In this document: positions 24,754 to 33,084 of the stretch, one piece after another
How positions within the stretch are numbered: position 1 is the first letter of the stretch
Layout: the number at the start of each line of letters is the position of its first letter
Assembly: GCA_021813745.1 (NCBI GenBank)
Contig: JAKAJO010000071.1
Location: forward strand, 1-64,000
Source: Acidobacteriota bacterium
GTDB taxonomy: Bacteria; Acidobacteriota; Terriglobia; Terriglobales; Acidobacteriaceae
Reading direction: 5' to 3'
Length of the DNA stretch: 64,000 bases
Made by a program: the position numbers and the translations under genes
The notes under the pieces: generated by a model
Databases searched by the model: none
Seen by the model: the letters and a program-made list of their open reading frames with translations, nothing else
Told to the model about the DNA's origin: nothing

Positions 24754-25975
24754 GCATCCTCCGCAACTCATCCGCCTCATGCTGTAGCTCGACGGACTTC
24801 TCGAGCAGCCCATAGTTGCCGTGCCACTGGACGAAATCAGCTCCTCCCATGAAAGCGCCGTGTTTGCTGGTTCTGCCCTCGTAGTGCCACAGGTCGAAGT
24901 AAGTGAAGTCGATCGGGTTGGAGAATGGGGGGCCATTGTCGAGCCCATCTTTATGCAGGCCATCCATAACGGCCTTGGCGGCAAGGACTTTGGAGTTGGT
25001 GCTTGCGACGACCTGTTCGGCCTCGGAATAGACACGGTTGATCATCGACGAGGTGTGGCACTGCACGCACACCTGCTTCATGTTGGTTTGGGCCTGAAGG
25101 TAGTTGGGCCGCTTGGTGCTGATCGCAGCGGCGAGATACCAACTCAGGCGTTCCGAGGGATCATGCGTCACCTTGAGTCCGTTGATACCGCTCATGTGGC
25201 AAGTGGCGCAGGTCGGCACGAACATGTCGCGAGTGGTGAGGGTTCTGGGGTTTGCGTCAAGCTTCAGCAGTTGCCGTTGGGCGGCGAAGAGCACGCCGTG
25301 GCGGGACTCGTTGTAGATTTCGATCTGCGAGTGGTCGGGACCCATGTGGCATTGAGCGCAGGTGGTGGGCAGGCGCGCCAGCGCTACGGAACTGGTGTGA
25401 CGGGCGTGGCATTCGGTACAAGTCCCGATGGTGCCGTCGTCATTGGGCTTGCCGATGGAGTGGCATTGCTCGCAGCCAGATGCAATTGCGGAAGGTCCCT
25501 CTTTGGAGACGAGAGGATTGGGGGGCCGGTCGGTGCCGCCGGGCTGGTACTTCTCACTGAAGGCGACCTGCTCGGGTGAGAGTGCGGCTTTTCCGTAGAC
25601 GGCGGCCCAACTGGGGGCGGCATGCCGGCTGTGGAGGAATTCCTGGTAGATCTCTTCGTGGCAACTGCGGCAGTTGCCGGCGGTCAGGTGAGTGGCAATG
25701 ACGAAGCCGTGGTGCTCCTGCTTCTGCTGCCCGGGGGCCGGTTGATGGCAATCGAGGCAGTTGACGCCCTTTTTGGCGTGCGCGCTCATCTCGTACTCAT
25801 GCACGACGGCGTACTGGAGCCGGGCGTGACACTCCGCACATTTGCCGCTGGCACGCACAAAATCTGCAGTAGGCTGCTCGATTTCCACCCGGGGGCGAGC
25901 CCTGTTGACGAGAAAAGCGCCAAGAATAAGTCCGAACGCAACGGTGACAGCAACAAAGACAGAGCGAAATGACAT
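24737..25975 (-). CDS. Octahaem cytochrome c, hydroxylamine-oxidoreductase (HAO) family
   Basis: A 412-residue protein with one N-terminal hydrophobic anchor (residues 7-23) and eight CxxCH haem sites, at residues 46, 73, 102, 168, 186, 206, 256 and 303 (first cysteine). After the sixth site comes MGPDHSQIEIYNESRHG, matching the HAO-family segment that supplies the active-site Asp-His (here D214, H215). The C-terminal part has KHGAFMGGADFVQWHG, also HAO-like. At 412 residues it is shorter than most HAO proteins. It is probably anchored to the membrane and faces the periplasm. Family members oxidise hydroxylamine or hydrazine, or reduce nitrite or hydroxylamine; which applies is not decided. 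It overlaps the duplicated membrane-protein gene. No cytochrome c maturation genes are in the window. Confidence 0.85.
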   Translation of the reverse strand: MSFRSVFVAVTVAFGLILGAFLVNRARPRVEIEQPTADFVRASGKCAECHARLQYAVVHEYEMSAHAKKGVNCLDCHQPAPGQQKQEHHGFVIATHLTAGNCRSCHEEIYQEFLHSRHAAPSWAAVYGKAALSPEQVAFSEKYQPGGTDRPPNPLVSKEGPSAIASGCEQCHSIGKPNDDGTIGTCTECHARHTSSVALARLPTTCAQCHMGPDHSQIEIYNESRHGVLFAAQRQLLKLDANPRTLTTRDMFVPTCATCHMSGINGLKVTHDPSERLSWYLAAAISTKRPNYLQAQTNMKQVCVQCHTSSMINRVYSEAEQVVASTNSKVLAAKAVMDGLHKDGLDNGPPFSNPIDFTYFDLWHYEGRTSKHGAFMGGADFVQWHGNYGLLEKSVELQHEADELRRMHGARE

Positions 25976-26125
25976 GTGACCCCGGGCGGATCGATTTTTG
26001 AATTGCGTAAGGCAAAGGGAATGCCAGACCTGATGAGGTTAGCGCAGGTGACGGAAGATGAAAAGGCCCATGCGCTTTACGGCCCGGACCCGCTACGCGA
26101 AGCGGAGACAAGCCTAAAAGCGAAA

Positions 26126-26150
26126 CAGGCAAGCCGGAGTGGCTTGCCTG
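26126..26150 (-). terminator. Rho-independent terminator after secG
   Basis: A perfect 10-bp stem CAGGCAAGCC / GGCTTGCCTG with a 5-base loop, followed on the minus strand by TTTCGCTTTTA. It starts about 30 bases beyond the secG stop and separates secG from the cytochrome unit. Confidence 0.85.
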
Positions 26151-26181
26151 CGGTTTGAATGCCGTGAAAACTGCGAAGTGG

Positions 26182-26487
26182 TTACTTGCCGGACTTTGCT
26201 GGGGCAGTGACCGGCGTTGTGCCGTCCAGAACGGAATGGCTTTGCTGGCCCCGCATGTAAAGGATCGTCAGGGTGAGGGAAGTGATCATGAAGATGATGG
26301 CTGACCAGGTGGTGAGGCGGGTCAGGACATTGGCTGCGGCACGGGGACCGAATGCGGTCTGCGAACCCTGTCCGCCGAAGGCACCTGCCAGGTCTGCCGA
26401 GCGGCCCTGTTGCACCAGTACAACGCCGATGAGAAACAGGCTGGCAATGATGTGTACTGTGAGCACGAAGTAGAAGAAAATCTGCAT
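26182..26487 (-). CDS. secG: Preprotein translocase subunit SecG
   Basis: A 101-residue protein with two membrane helices (residues 5-24 and about 57-78). They flank the cytoplasmic loop VVLVQQGRSADLAGAFGGQGSQTAFG, the family hallmark with QQG and GG..Q..FG. SecG assists SecYEG in moving proteins across the membrane. The C-terminal tail is short and polar. It is followed by a strong terminator and preceded on the same strand by tRNA-Leu. Confidence 0.95.
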   Translation of the reverse strand: MQIFFYFVLTVHIIASLFLIGVVLVQQGRSADLAGAFGGQGSQTAFGPRAAANVLTRLTTWSAIIFMITSLTLTILYMRGQQSHSVLDGTTPVTAPAKSGK

Positions 26488-26540
26488 GATCCGAGCTTCT
26501 TTCTGGAGCCTGCCAAATGGTTCAGGCCAGGGATTTCAAA

Positions 26541-26625
26541 TGGTGCGGAAGGCGGGACTTGAACCCGCATGCCTTGCGGCGCCACCCCCTCAAGATGGTG
26601 TGTCTGCCAATTTCACCACTTCCGC
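26541..26625 (-). tRNA. tRNA-Leu (anticodon GAG)
   Basis: An 85-base cloverleaf on the minus strand. The acceptor stem GCGGAAG pairs with CTTCCGC and CCA is encoded. The D-loop shows AAATTGGCAGA, and the anticodon stem CCATC/GGTGG encloses TTGAGGG, placing GAG at positions 34-36. A long variable arm of the leucine type follows, then the T-arm GCGGG-TTCAAGT-CCCGC. It reads CUC and CUU codons. It sits 53 bases upstream of secG on the same strand. Confidence 0.97.
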
Positions 26626-26746
26626 ACGGGTTAACCCCCTGAGTATAACAAAGCGAATGACGATGTGCGAGTGCGGAGGTTTCAGCAATGAGCAGGACGC
26701 ATTCATCTGCCATCGCGCCTCAAGGGTCTTTCGACTGACCGTGATT

Positions 26747-27370
26747 TCAGCTTCCGAGGCGCTTCATCCAGGCAGCCAAGTCCTGCTGATCGCTATTGCC
26801 GGCGGCTTGCGTGGTGCGCACATTTTCGCGCTCTACGGGGGTGCGGTTCTGGCTGAGCTTGAACTTGCCTTCGATCCGCGCGATCGGCATCCGGAAGCCA
26901 ACGATGCCGGCAAGCATCGTACGGCGGTAGCCTGCAGGCAGGGATGGCCAACGCTCAGCGTAGGCCGGTTCGTGGAACTGCATCAGGTTGCGGAGAATGG
27001 ATTCCTTGCCGGCATCCTCTTCAACTAACTGCAACGTACCGTACGCGTGGATTGCGATGTAGTTCCAGGTGGGAACGGACAGTTCTTCCGTGTAGAGCGA
27101 TGGTGACACGTAGGCGTGCGGCCCGGGAAAGACCGCCAGCGTCTCGTGGTCTGCCAGCGACTTCCAGTGCGGATTTGCGCGCGCAAAGTGGCCCTCGATG
27201 GTTCCATGGGCGCCTTCGTTCAAGATGACGAGCGGTAGATGCGTCGCAACCAGCGTATCTTTTGTCTCATCGCCTGGAGTGACTCCGAAAAGAATGGCGA
27301 AAGAGTACCGCTGCATGGCTTCCAGCAGGACGGCGCGATCCGTCACCTGGTTGAAACGCGGGGTGTACAC
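26747..27370 (-). CDS. FMN-binding negative transcriptional regulator, PaiB-like
   Basis: A 207-residue protein of the PaiB split-barrel family. Recognisable stretches are MYTPRFNQ at the start, THLPLVI near residue 44, GHFARANPHWKSL near 60-72, VFPGPHAYVSPSLY near 80 and VPTWNYIAIHAYG near 98. The conserved polar residues for FMN are in these stretches. PaiB of Bacillus represses sporulation and protease genes, but many homologues may be flavin- or haem-linked enzymes, so a regulatory role is not assured. It lies 8 bases after ilvA and is probably co-transcribed. Confidence 0.85.
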   Translation of the reverse strand: MYTPRFNQVTDRAVLLEAMQRYSFAILFGVTPGDETKDTLVATHLPLVILNEGAHGTIEGHFARANPHWKSLADHETLAVFPGPHAYVSPSLYTEELSVPTWNYIAIHAYGTLQLVEEDAGKESILRNLMQFHEPAYAERWPSLPAGYRRTMLAGIVGFRMPIARIEGKFKLSQNRTPVERENVRTTQAAGNSDQQDLAAWMKRLGS

Positions 27371-27378
27371 GTCTTACC

Positions 27379-28593
27379 TCAATGGATGCGCTCGAAGCGG
27401 AAGCCAGCCTCGCGCAGGGCGTGGCTGATGGCGGTGATGTGCGTGGCGCCGCGTGTCTCCAGGGTGACGTCGATGACCGTCTCTCCGAGGCTGACGCCGT
27501 AATAGGCCCGATTGTGAATGGTTTCGACAATGTTGGCGCGCTCGCGGGCAAGGATCTGCGTCAGGTTGAGCAGGGCACCGGGGCGATCCTGCAAATAGAT
27601 GCGGACCCGGAGCAGGCGACCATCCTTCACAAGGCCGCGCTCGATGATTTTGGCGAGCAACGTGACGTCGATATTACCGCCGCAGACGAGCACGACGGTG
27701 CGGCGATGGCGCAGGTTGGTCTTGGACTGCACCACGGCGGCAAGCGCTGCTGCGCCCGCTCCCTCGGCCAGCGTCTTTTCCTGCTCCAGCAGCATCAGGA
27801 TGGCGCTGGCAATCTCTTCATCGTCGACCGTGACAATTTCATCCACGTAGCGAGAAACCATAGGGAGCGTAATGTCGCCTGCGCGGCGCACTGCGATGCC
27901 GTCGGCGATGGTGGCCTCTGTGCCGATGGTGACCGGCTGTCCGGCCTCGCGAGCGCGCAGCATGGAAGGAAGCTTTTCCGGCTCAACGCCGATGACGCGG
28001 ATCTTTGGGTTGGTCTCCTTGAGTGCGCAGGCAATACCACTAATGAGGCCGCCGCCGCCGATCGGCACCACCACGGCTTCAATGTCGGGCACCTGGTCCA
28101 GGAGTTCCAGGCCGATGGTGCCCTGGCCGGCAATGACCTCCGGGTCGTCGAAGGGGTGAATGAAGGTGCGACCTTCTTCCAGACGACGACGCAGGGCTTC
28201 GTCGCAGGCCTCGTCATAACTGGCTCCATGAAGGACGACTTCGGCGCCAAAGGCACGCGTTGCGGCGACTTTGACGAGTGGCGTGGCGAGCGGCATCACA
28301 ATCTGCGCGCGAATGCCACGTGCCGCTGCGTGGAAGGCGACTCCCTGGGCGTGGTTGCCGGCGCTGGCGGCGATGACGCCGCGCTTGCGCTCCGACTCAG
28401 AAAGCGTGAGGAGCTTGTTCAGTGCTCCGCGCTCTTTGAAGGATCCGGTGCGTTGCAGGTTTTCGAGCTTCAGGTGAAGAGGGAGGCCCGTGAGCTCCGA
28501 TAAATGATGCGACAGATGGCAGGGCGACATGTGAATGGATTCACCAATGCGGGCGCGCGCCACCTGAATGCTCGAAAGAGTGACCGATTCCAA
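27379..28593 (-). CDS. Threonine ammonia-lyase with C-terminal ACT domain
   Basis: A protein of about 404 residues of the tryptophan-synthase-beta fold. It has the PLP lysine in RTGSFKERGALN near residue 52, the SAGNHAQGVA motif near 75, the PLP-phosphate loop PIGGGGLISG near 175 and a single ACT domain over the last 75 residues (LRVRIYLQDRPGALLNLTQILA). It deaminates threonine to 2-oxobutyrate, feeding isoleucine synthesis or threonine breakdown; the one-ACT form is found in both settings. I chose the TTG at 28593 because GAGGAG lies 6 bases upstream and the family N-terminus (ESVTLSSIQVARARI) begins there. The open frame runs 30 bases further to 28623. A hairpin lies 40 bases upstream. Confidence 0.9.
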   Translation of the reverse strand: MESVTLSSIQVARARIGESIHMSPCHLSHHLSELTGLPLHLKLENLQRTGSFKERGALNKLLTLSESERKRGVIAASAGNHAQGVAFHAAARGIRAQIVMPLATPLVKVAATRAFGAEVVLHGASYDEACDEALRRRLEEGRTFIHPFDDPEVIAGQGTIGLELLDQVPDIEAVVVPIGGGGLISGIACALKETNPKIRVIGVEPEKLPSMLRAREAGQPVTIGTEATIADGIAVRRAGDITLPMVSRYVDEIVTVDDEEIASAILMLLEQEKTLAEGAGAAALAAVVQSKTNLRHRRTVVLVCGGNIDVTLLAKIIERGLVKDGRLLRVRIYLQDRPGALLNLTQILARERANIVETIHNRAYYGVSLGETVIDVTLETRGATHITAISHALREAGFRFERIH

Positions 28594-28632
28594 GAGGATC
28601 TCCTCGAAAGGGCTCAGTTGCAAGACACGAAA

Positions 28633-28659
28633 GCCACCTTTGCATCTGCTGAAGGTGGC
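28633..28659 (-). terminator. Hairpin in the ilvA-type gene leader: terminator or attenuator
   Basis: An 8-bp stem GCCACCTT / AAGGTGGC with an 11-base loop, followed on the minus strand by TTTCGTGTCTT. It lies 40 bases upstream of the threonine ammonia-lyase start and 12 bases beyond the stop codon of a possible small ORF. It could end that ORF's transcript or act as an attenuator of the lyase gene. Confidence 0.5.
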
Positions 28660-28671
28660 CGAATGACGGTT

Positions 28672-28815
28672 CTAGATGCTGTGCAGATTCGTCAGGTAAG
28701 CCGCTCCCAGCCGCGCATCGGGCGAATCATGCGCCGCATGTTGGCTCCAATACAGGAGCACATCTTGCGGCGAAAGGTCGAAATGCCGTTGGGAATACAC
28801 ATTGCGATGAGCCAA
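28672..28815 (-). CDS. Possible small ORF or gene remnant upstream of the threonine ammonia-lyase gene
   Basis: This minus-strand frame runs without a stop from 28857 to a TAG at 28672-28674 and reads like real protein near its end (RHFDLSPQDVLLYW, SPDARLGAAYLTNLHSI). A hairpin follows its stop closely. The only in-frame start candidates are TTG at 28815 or GTG at 28800, and neither has a ribosome site. It may therefore be a degraded 3' fragment. The rest of the 28660-29035 gap shows no gene. Confidence 0.3.
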   Translation of the reverse strand: MAHRNVYSQRHFDLSPQDVLLYWSQHAAHDSPDARLGAAYLTNLHSI

Positions 28816-29035
28816 GTAGAGCAGAGGGTAAAGCGTGGCGTCAAGACGTTTAGCAGCTCAGGCATTGTTCAGCAAGGGTAGCGTCGGGGGCCGCGGAAGA
28901 AGTCTTGCTGCGTCCTGGTGCTGTGAGGTGTTACTTTACCTTTTGGCCGCGTAGAGACAGCCGCCGGGAGCGCACCTCGCAGCGGACCCGGCCGAATGAG
29001 GGCAGGACGTACACACCTTTGGGAGCCGATCTCGA

Positions 29036-32000
29036 ATGATGGAATTCCATATTTCGCGGGATGCACGTGCACGCTATCAGTTTGACGAGTCGCTCTTCTC
29101 CTATGATGGCAATGTCGTCTTTGCCGATCTGGGTGCCTGCCGCGCCTTTGCCCATCGAATGAACCTGGTTCGCAAGGCCGATCAGTTCCCGGATCAAGCG
29201 GTGCATGCGGGCCAGTTGTTTGCCATGGGGCTGATTGATGAGGCGAGCCACGTGCTGATGGCGCGTTACCGCGAGCAGCACGACCCCGAGGTGCTGAAGG
29301 CCGCGCTGGACTGGTTTGGCGCGCGGGTGGGAACAGACGAGCTGGAAAAGCTGCTGTTGACCTTTGTCGAGCATTTTCCCGGTCAGAGCGTAATGCGCGG
29401 GTTGGAGACACCGCAGCAATGGCTCGCAGGCCAAACCGAAGGTGTTCCACACCGCGAAGCGGCCATGGAAGAGCTGCTGTTGCTCTGGATGGCCAATCGC
29501 AACGAGGCTTTTAAGCCGTTTGAGGAGCTCTTTGCGGAGAAGGCCCTGGCGGAAAAGACAGTGTATCGGCAAGTGACGCAGGAACTGCCCGACTACTTTG
29601 CCACGCGCCCGCTGATTCCGCTGCCGAATGCGCGCAAACTGAGCCTGTTAGAAATTCTGCGCGCGCCGGCGGTGGGCTCACCCACCTCACTGAGCGAGCA
29701 GCTCAAGCTGATTCGCGACTTATGGAAGGTGTTGCTGGGCGACCAACTAGACCGTCTACTGATGATCGGCGGAGAGATTCTGCGCGAGGAGGAGCTGGCC
29801 ATCTGGATGCAATTCAACCCGGATGCCCAGCGGGCGCGCACGGCGGCTGAGGAGGCTGCGCGGCGCCGGCGTGAGCGCGGAGAGCAGCAGTGGCCTTCGA
29901 TTGTGAGTGAGTCGCAGGTCCCGATCTTCGGCGACCCGGCGCATGAGTACGAAAAATTCAGCGAAGACACCGCGTGGATGCCCAATACCGTGCTCATTGC
30001 CAAGAGTACCTATGTATGGCTTGCTCAGCTCAGCAAGCAGTACGGACGGCACATCCGGCGCCTGGATGAAATTCCCGATGAAGAGCTGGCGACGCTCGCC
30101 CGCCGTGGCATCAATTCACTTTGGCTCATTGGCGTGTGGGAACGCAGCCGCGCGTCGAAGACCATCAAGCTGCTCTGCGGCAACAGCGATGCAGTCGCTT
30201 CCGCCTATTCGCTCTTCGACTATCGCATTGCAGACGACCTGGGCGGCGATGCGGCGTACACCCGTCTGCGTGACCGGGCGTACCACCACGGCGTGCGACT
30301 GGCCAGCGACATGGTTCCGAACCACATGGGCATTGACTCCCCGTGGGTGGTGGAGCATCCCGAGTGGTTCATTGCGCGGTCGCATCCCCCATATCCAGCC
30401 TACTCATTTGAGGGGCCGGATCTTTCCAGCGATGGACGCGTTGAAATCAAGATCGAAGATCACTACTTCGAGCAGACCGATGCGGCAGTGGTCTTTCGCC
30501 GCCGGGACAAGGCCAGCGGCGAGACACGCTTTATCTACCACGGCAATGACGGCACCAGCTTCCCGTGGAATGACACGGCGCAACTCGATTATCTGAATCC
30601 GGCCGTCCGCGAGCAGGTGATTCAGACCATCCTGCACGTGGCGCGGCTGTTTCCCATCATTCGCTTCGACGCGGCGATGACGCTGGCCAAGCGGCACTTT
30701 CACCGGCTCTGGTTTCCGGGACCGGGCTCAAGCGGAGCGATTCCGTCGCGCGCTGAATACAGCATGACGCAGCACGAGTTCAACCAGCACATGCCGCATG
30801 AATTCTGGCGTGAGGTGGTGGACCGCGTTGCTGCCGAGGTGCCGGGCACGCTGCTGCTGGCCGAGGCCTTCTGGCTGATGGAGGGCTACTTTGTTCGCAC
30901 GCTGGGCATGCATCGCGTGTACAACAGCGCTTTCATGAACATGCTGCGCGACGAGAAAAATGCCGAGTATCGCTCGGTCATCAAGAACACGCTGGAGTTC
31001 GATCCGGACATCATGAAGCGCTATGTGAACTTCATGAGCAATCCCGACGAGCGCACGGCAATTGACCAATTCGGCAAGGGTGACAAGTGTTTTGGCGTGG
31101 CTGTGCTGATGTCCACGCTGCCTGGTCTGCCGATGTTTGGCCACGGGCAGATTGAGGGATTCACAGAGAAGTACGGCATGGAGTATCAGCGGCCACGCTA
31201 CGACGAAACACCGGACCATTGGCTTGTGGAGCGGCATGAGCGTGAGATTGCGCCGCTGCTGCACAAACGCTGGCTCTTTGCCGAGAGCCATAATTTTCTG
31301 CTTTACGACTTCTTCCAGGCGAATGGGTCGGTGGACGAAAACGTCTTCGCCTACTCCAACCGCAGCGGCCACGAGCGAGCGCTGGTGGTCTACAACAATC
31401 GCTATGGGACGGCCCATGGAACGGTTGACTTCTCCGCGGCCTATGCGGATAAAGGCGCGGGACATCTGCGGCAGAAACGGCTTGCGGAGGGGCTTGGCGT
31501 CAGCGACAATCCTGGGACGGTACTGGCGTGGCGTGATTCGCTGACGGGACTGCAATACCTTCGCCGCACGAAGGACCTGTGTGAGCGCGGGCTCACGCTG
31601 GAGCTGCATGCCTACCAGTCCCACGTTTTTCTTGACTGGATGGAGTTGCAGCCCTCAGCAGAGAAGCCGTGGGACCGCCTCTGCGACTTTCTGAATGGGC
31701 GTGGTGTACCGAGCCTTGAGGACGCACTGATTCAACTGGAGTTGCAGCCTGTGCATGACGCTCTGCGGCATCTTCTGGAACCGGATATGGTGCGAGCGTT
31801 GGCTGACCTCGCAGAGCATCCGCGAACTGATGGCGCCGGAGCGGGTAAGGCCCTCACTCAGGAGCGCCGCGAATTCCTGGATCAGGTGTGGCTGCGCTGC
31901 GAGCGTTTTCTGGGTGCTGCGCGGCCTGTCTATCAGGCACGATTGCGCGCCGCGGGCATCCAAACAGCAGAGATGCAAAACTCGGAGATGGATCAACTGG

Positions 32001-32815
32001 CGACTCTCTGCCGCAGTCGGCTGCGCGCCGCAATGCGCCTGCCTGCCATTGAATCGCGCGCTTCGAAACCATGGACCGTGGCCGCGCGCCGTGTGCTACC
32101 GAGCCCCAGTCCGCAGTTGACCGCGACCGCCATGTGGGGGCCGTTGTTTGCATGGTGCGCTCTTGAGACACTGGCCGAGTCGATTCATGCGGCTAATCCG
32201 CAGCGAGTCTCACTCGATCTTTTTGAGCGCCTGCGCCTGCGCGAGCCCTTCGCTCAGATCTTCCATGCGCTGGGCTTTGAGGGCGAAGAGGGTTGGCGGG
32301 CTGCGGCACGCATCAAAGTCATGCTGCTGGCGGAAGCCGGATCGGTCCAGGCGGCGGCTTCGCCAACTTCTGAGACGCAGGACACCGCAGAAGGGGGAGC
32401 AACAGGCGGTGCTCAACAAGATGCCGCGGAAGAGCGCGTCCTGCTGGCTCCGGCGTTGTGGCTTGATCCCGATGTGCGCTGGCTGACCGGCATACACGAG
32501 GCGCAGGGACACAATTACCTGGTCCGCGAAGCATACGAGGAGTTGCTTTGGTGGCTTCTGCTGCCGCACATGCTGCGACTGGCAGGGCAGGCGACTCCCT
32601 CAAGGAATGAAATTGAGCAACTGACCCGCACAGTCGATGAGGCGCTGGCGACCGCGGAGGCAGCCGGGTATCGCATGGATGTTTTACTCGGCAGCAGCCA
32701 ATCGGAACCTGGGCCGGAATCGACGGAGGAGAGCGATACAGAGGCTATTCACCCCACGTCGCAAGCGGAACCCGTCCCGATCATCGATTCGGAGCCTGAT
32801 CTGGAAGATCTGTAG
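29036..32815 (+). CDS. Giant cytoplasmic GH13 alpha-amylase-family protein
   Basis: A 1259-residue protein without a signal peptide. The central catalytic barrel (about residues 300-760) has all GH13 motifs: region I DMVPNHMG near 425, region II IIRFDAAM with the nucleophile Asp near 545, region III LLLAEAFW with the acid Glu near 609 and region IV FMSNPDERTA near 671. It is flanked by a helical N-terminal domain of about 290 residues and a helical C-terminal part of about 450 residues. Low-complexity linkers lie around residues 1100-1125, and an acidic tail ends the protein. The extra domains are not ones I recognise. A role in intracellular alpha-glucan or trehalose metabolism is plausible, but substrate and reaction type are unknown. 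It stands as a single gene. Confidence 0.85.
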   Translation: MMEFHISRDARARYQFDESLFSYDGNVVFADLGACRAFAHRMNLVRKADQFPDQAVHAGQLFAMGLIDEASHVLMARYREQHDPEVLKAALDWFGARVGTDELEKLLLTFVEHFPGQSVMRGLETPQQWLAGQTEGVPHREAAMEELLLLWMANRNEAFKPFEELFAEKALAEKTVYRQVTQELPDYFATRPLIPLPNARKLSLLEILRAPAVGSPTSLSEQLKLIRDLWKVLLGDQLDRLLMIGGEILREEELAIWMQFNPDAQRARTAAEEAARRRRERGEQQWPSIVSESQVPIFGDPAHEYEKFSEDTAWMPNTVLIAKSTYVWLAQLSKQYGRHIRRLDEIPDEELATLARRGINSLWLIGVWERSRASKTIKLLCGNSDAVASAYSLFDYRIADDLGGDAAYTRLRDRAYHHGVRLASDMVPNHMGIDSPWVVEHPEWFIARSHPPYPAYSFEGPDLSSDGRVEIKIEDHYFEQTDAAVVFRRRDKASGETRFIYHGNDGTSFPWNDTAQLDYLNPAVREQVIQTILHVARLFPIIRFDAAMTLAKRHFHRLWFPGPGSSGAIPSRAEYSMTQHEFNQHMPHEFWREVVDRVAAEVPGTLLLAEAFWLMEGYFVRTLGMHRVYNSAFMNMLRDEKNAEYRSVIKNTLEFDPDIMKRYVNFMSNPDERTAIDQFGKGDKCFGVAVLMSTLPGLPMFGHGQIEGFTEKYGMEYQRPRYDETPDHWLVERHEREIAPLLHKRWLFAESHNFLLYDFFQANGSVDENVFAYSNRSGHERALVVYNNRYGTAHGTVDFSAAYADKGAGHLRQKRLAEGLGVSDNPGTVLAWRDSLTGLQYLRRTKDLCERGLTLELHAYQSHVFLDWMELQPSAEKPWDRLCDFLNGRGVPSLEDALIQLELQPVHDALRHLLEPDMVRALADLAEHPRTDGAGAGKALTQERREFLDQVWLRCERFLGAARPVYQARLRAAGIQTAEMQNSEMDQLATLCRSRLRAAMRLPAIESRASKPWTVAARRVLPSPSPQLTATAMWGPLFAWCALETLAESIHAANPQRVSLDLFERLRLREPFAQIFHALGFEGEEGWRAAARIKVMLLAEAGSVQAAASPTSETQDTAEGGATGGAQQDAAEERVLLAPALWLDPDVRWLTGIHEAQGHNYLVREAYEELLWWLLLPHMLRLAGQATPSRNEIEQLTRTVDEALATAEAAGYRMDVLLGSSQSEPGPESTEESDTEAIHPTSQAEPVPIIDSEPDLEDL

Positions 32816-32831
32816 TTGATTTTGTCGATAC

Positions 32832-32849
32832 ATCACATGCTAGTGTGAT
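32832..32849. other. Short inverted repeat downstream of the GH13 gene
   Basis: ATCACA-N6-TGTGAT lies 17 bases after the GH13 stop, with TTTGG after it. It may be a weak terminator. The rest of the 269-bp gap before the flavoprotein gene has no ORF or promoter I can support. Confidence 0.3.
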
Positions 32850-33084
32850 TTGGAACACATCGCATCGTCCTTTGGCGCGCCGAGCATTCCAGTCGGGCCT
32901 TTAGGGGAAGACTGGCCTGCGCGTGGAGGCAAGGGGTGCGGCGATATTTTTCGAGGATTCAAAGCCTGGGTTTTGCATACGTCAAAGGTCTTTGAACCTC
33001 AGCCGCTTACGAAAGCGCAGAATGTGGGCTCCAAGAGACAACGCGGTTGCTTTGTGTGGGTTCAAATTCAACAGGGGGTGACGA

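Noticed and set aside
23791-24852. 353-codon plus-strand frame opposite the duplicated membrane protein
   Set aside because: The composition is Glu/Gly/Arg-rich with no domain, as expected for the complement of a hydrophobic membrane-protein gene.
30728-31624. 298-codon minus-strand frame
   Set aside because: It lies wholly within the GH13 gene, which has intact catalytic motifs on the other strand.
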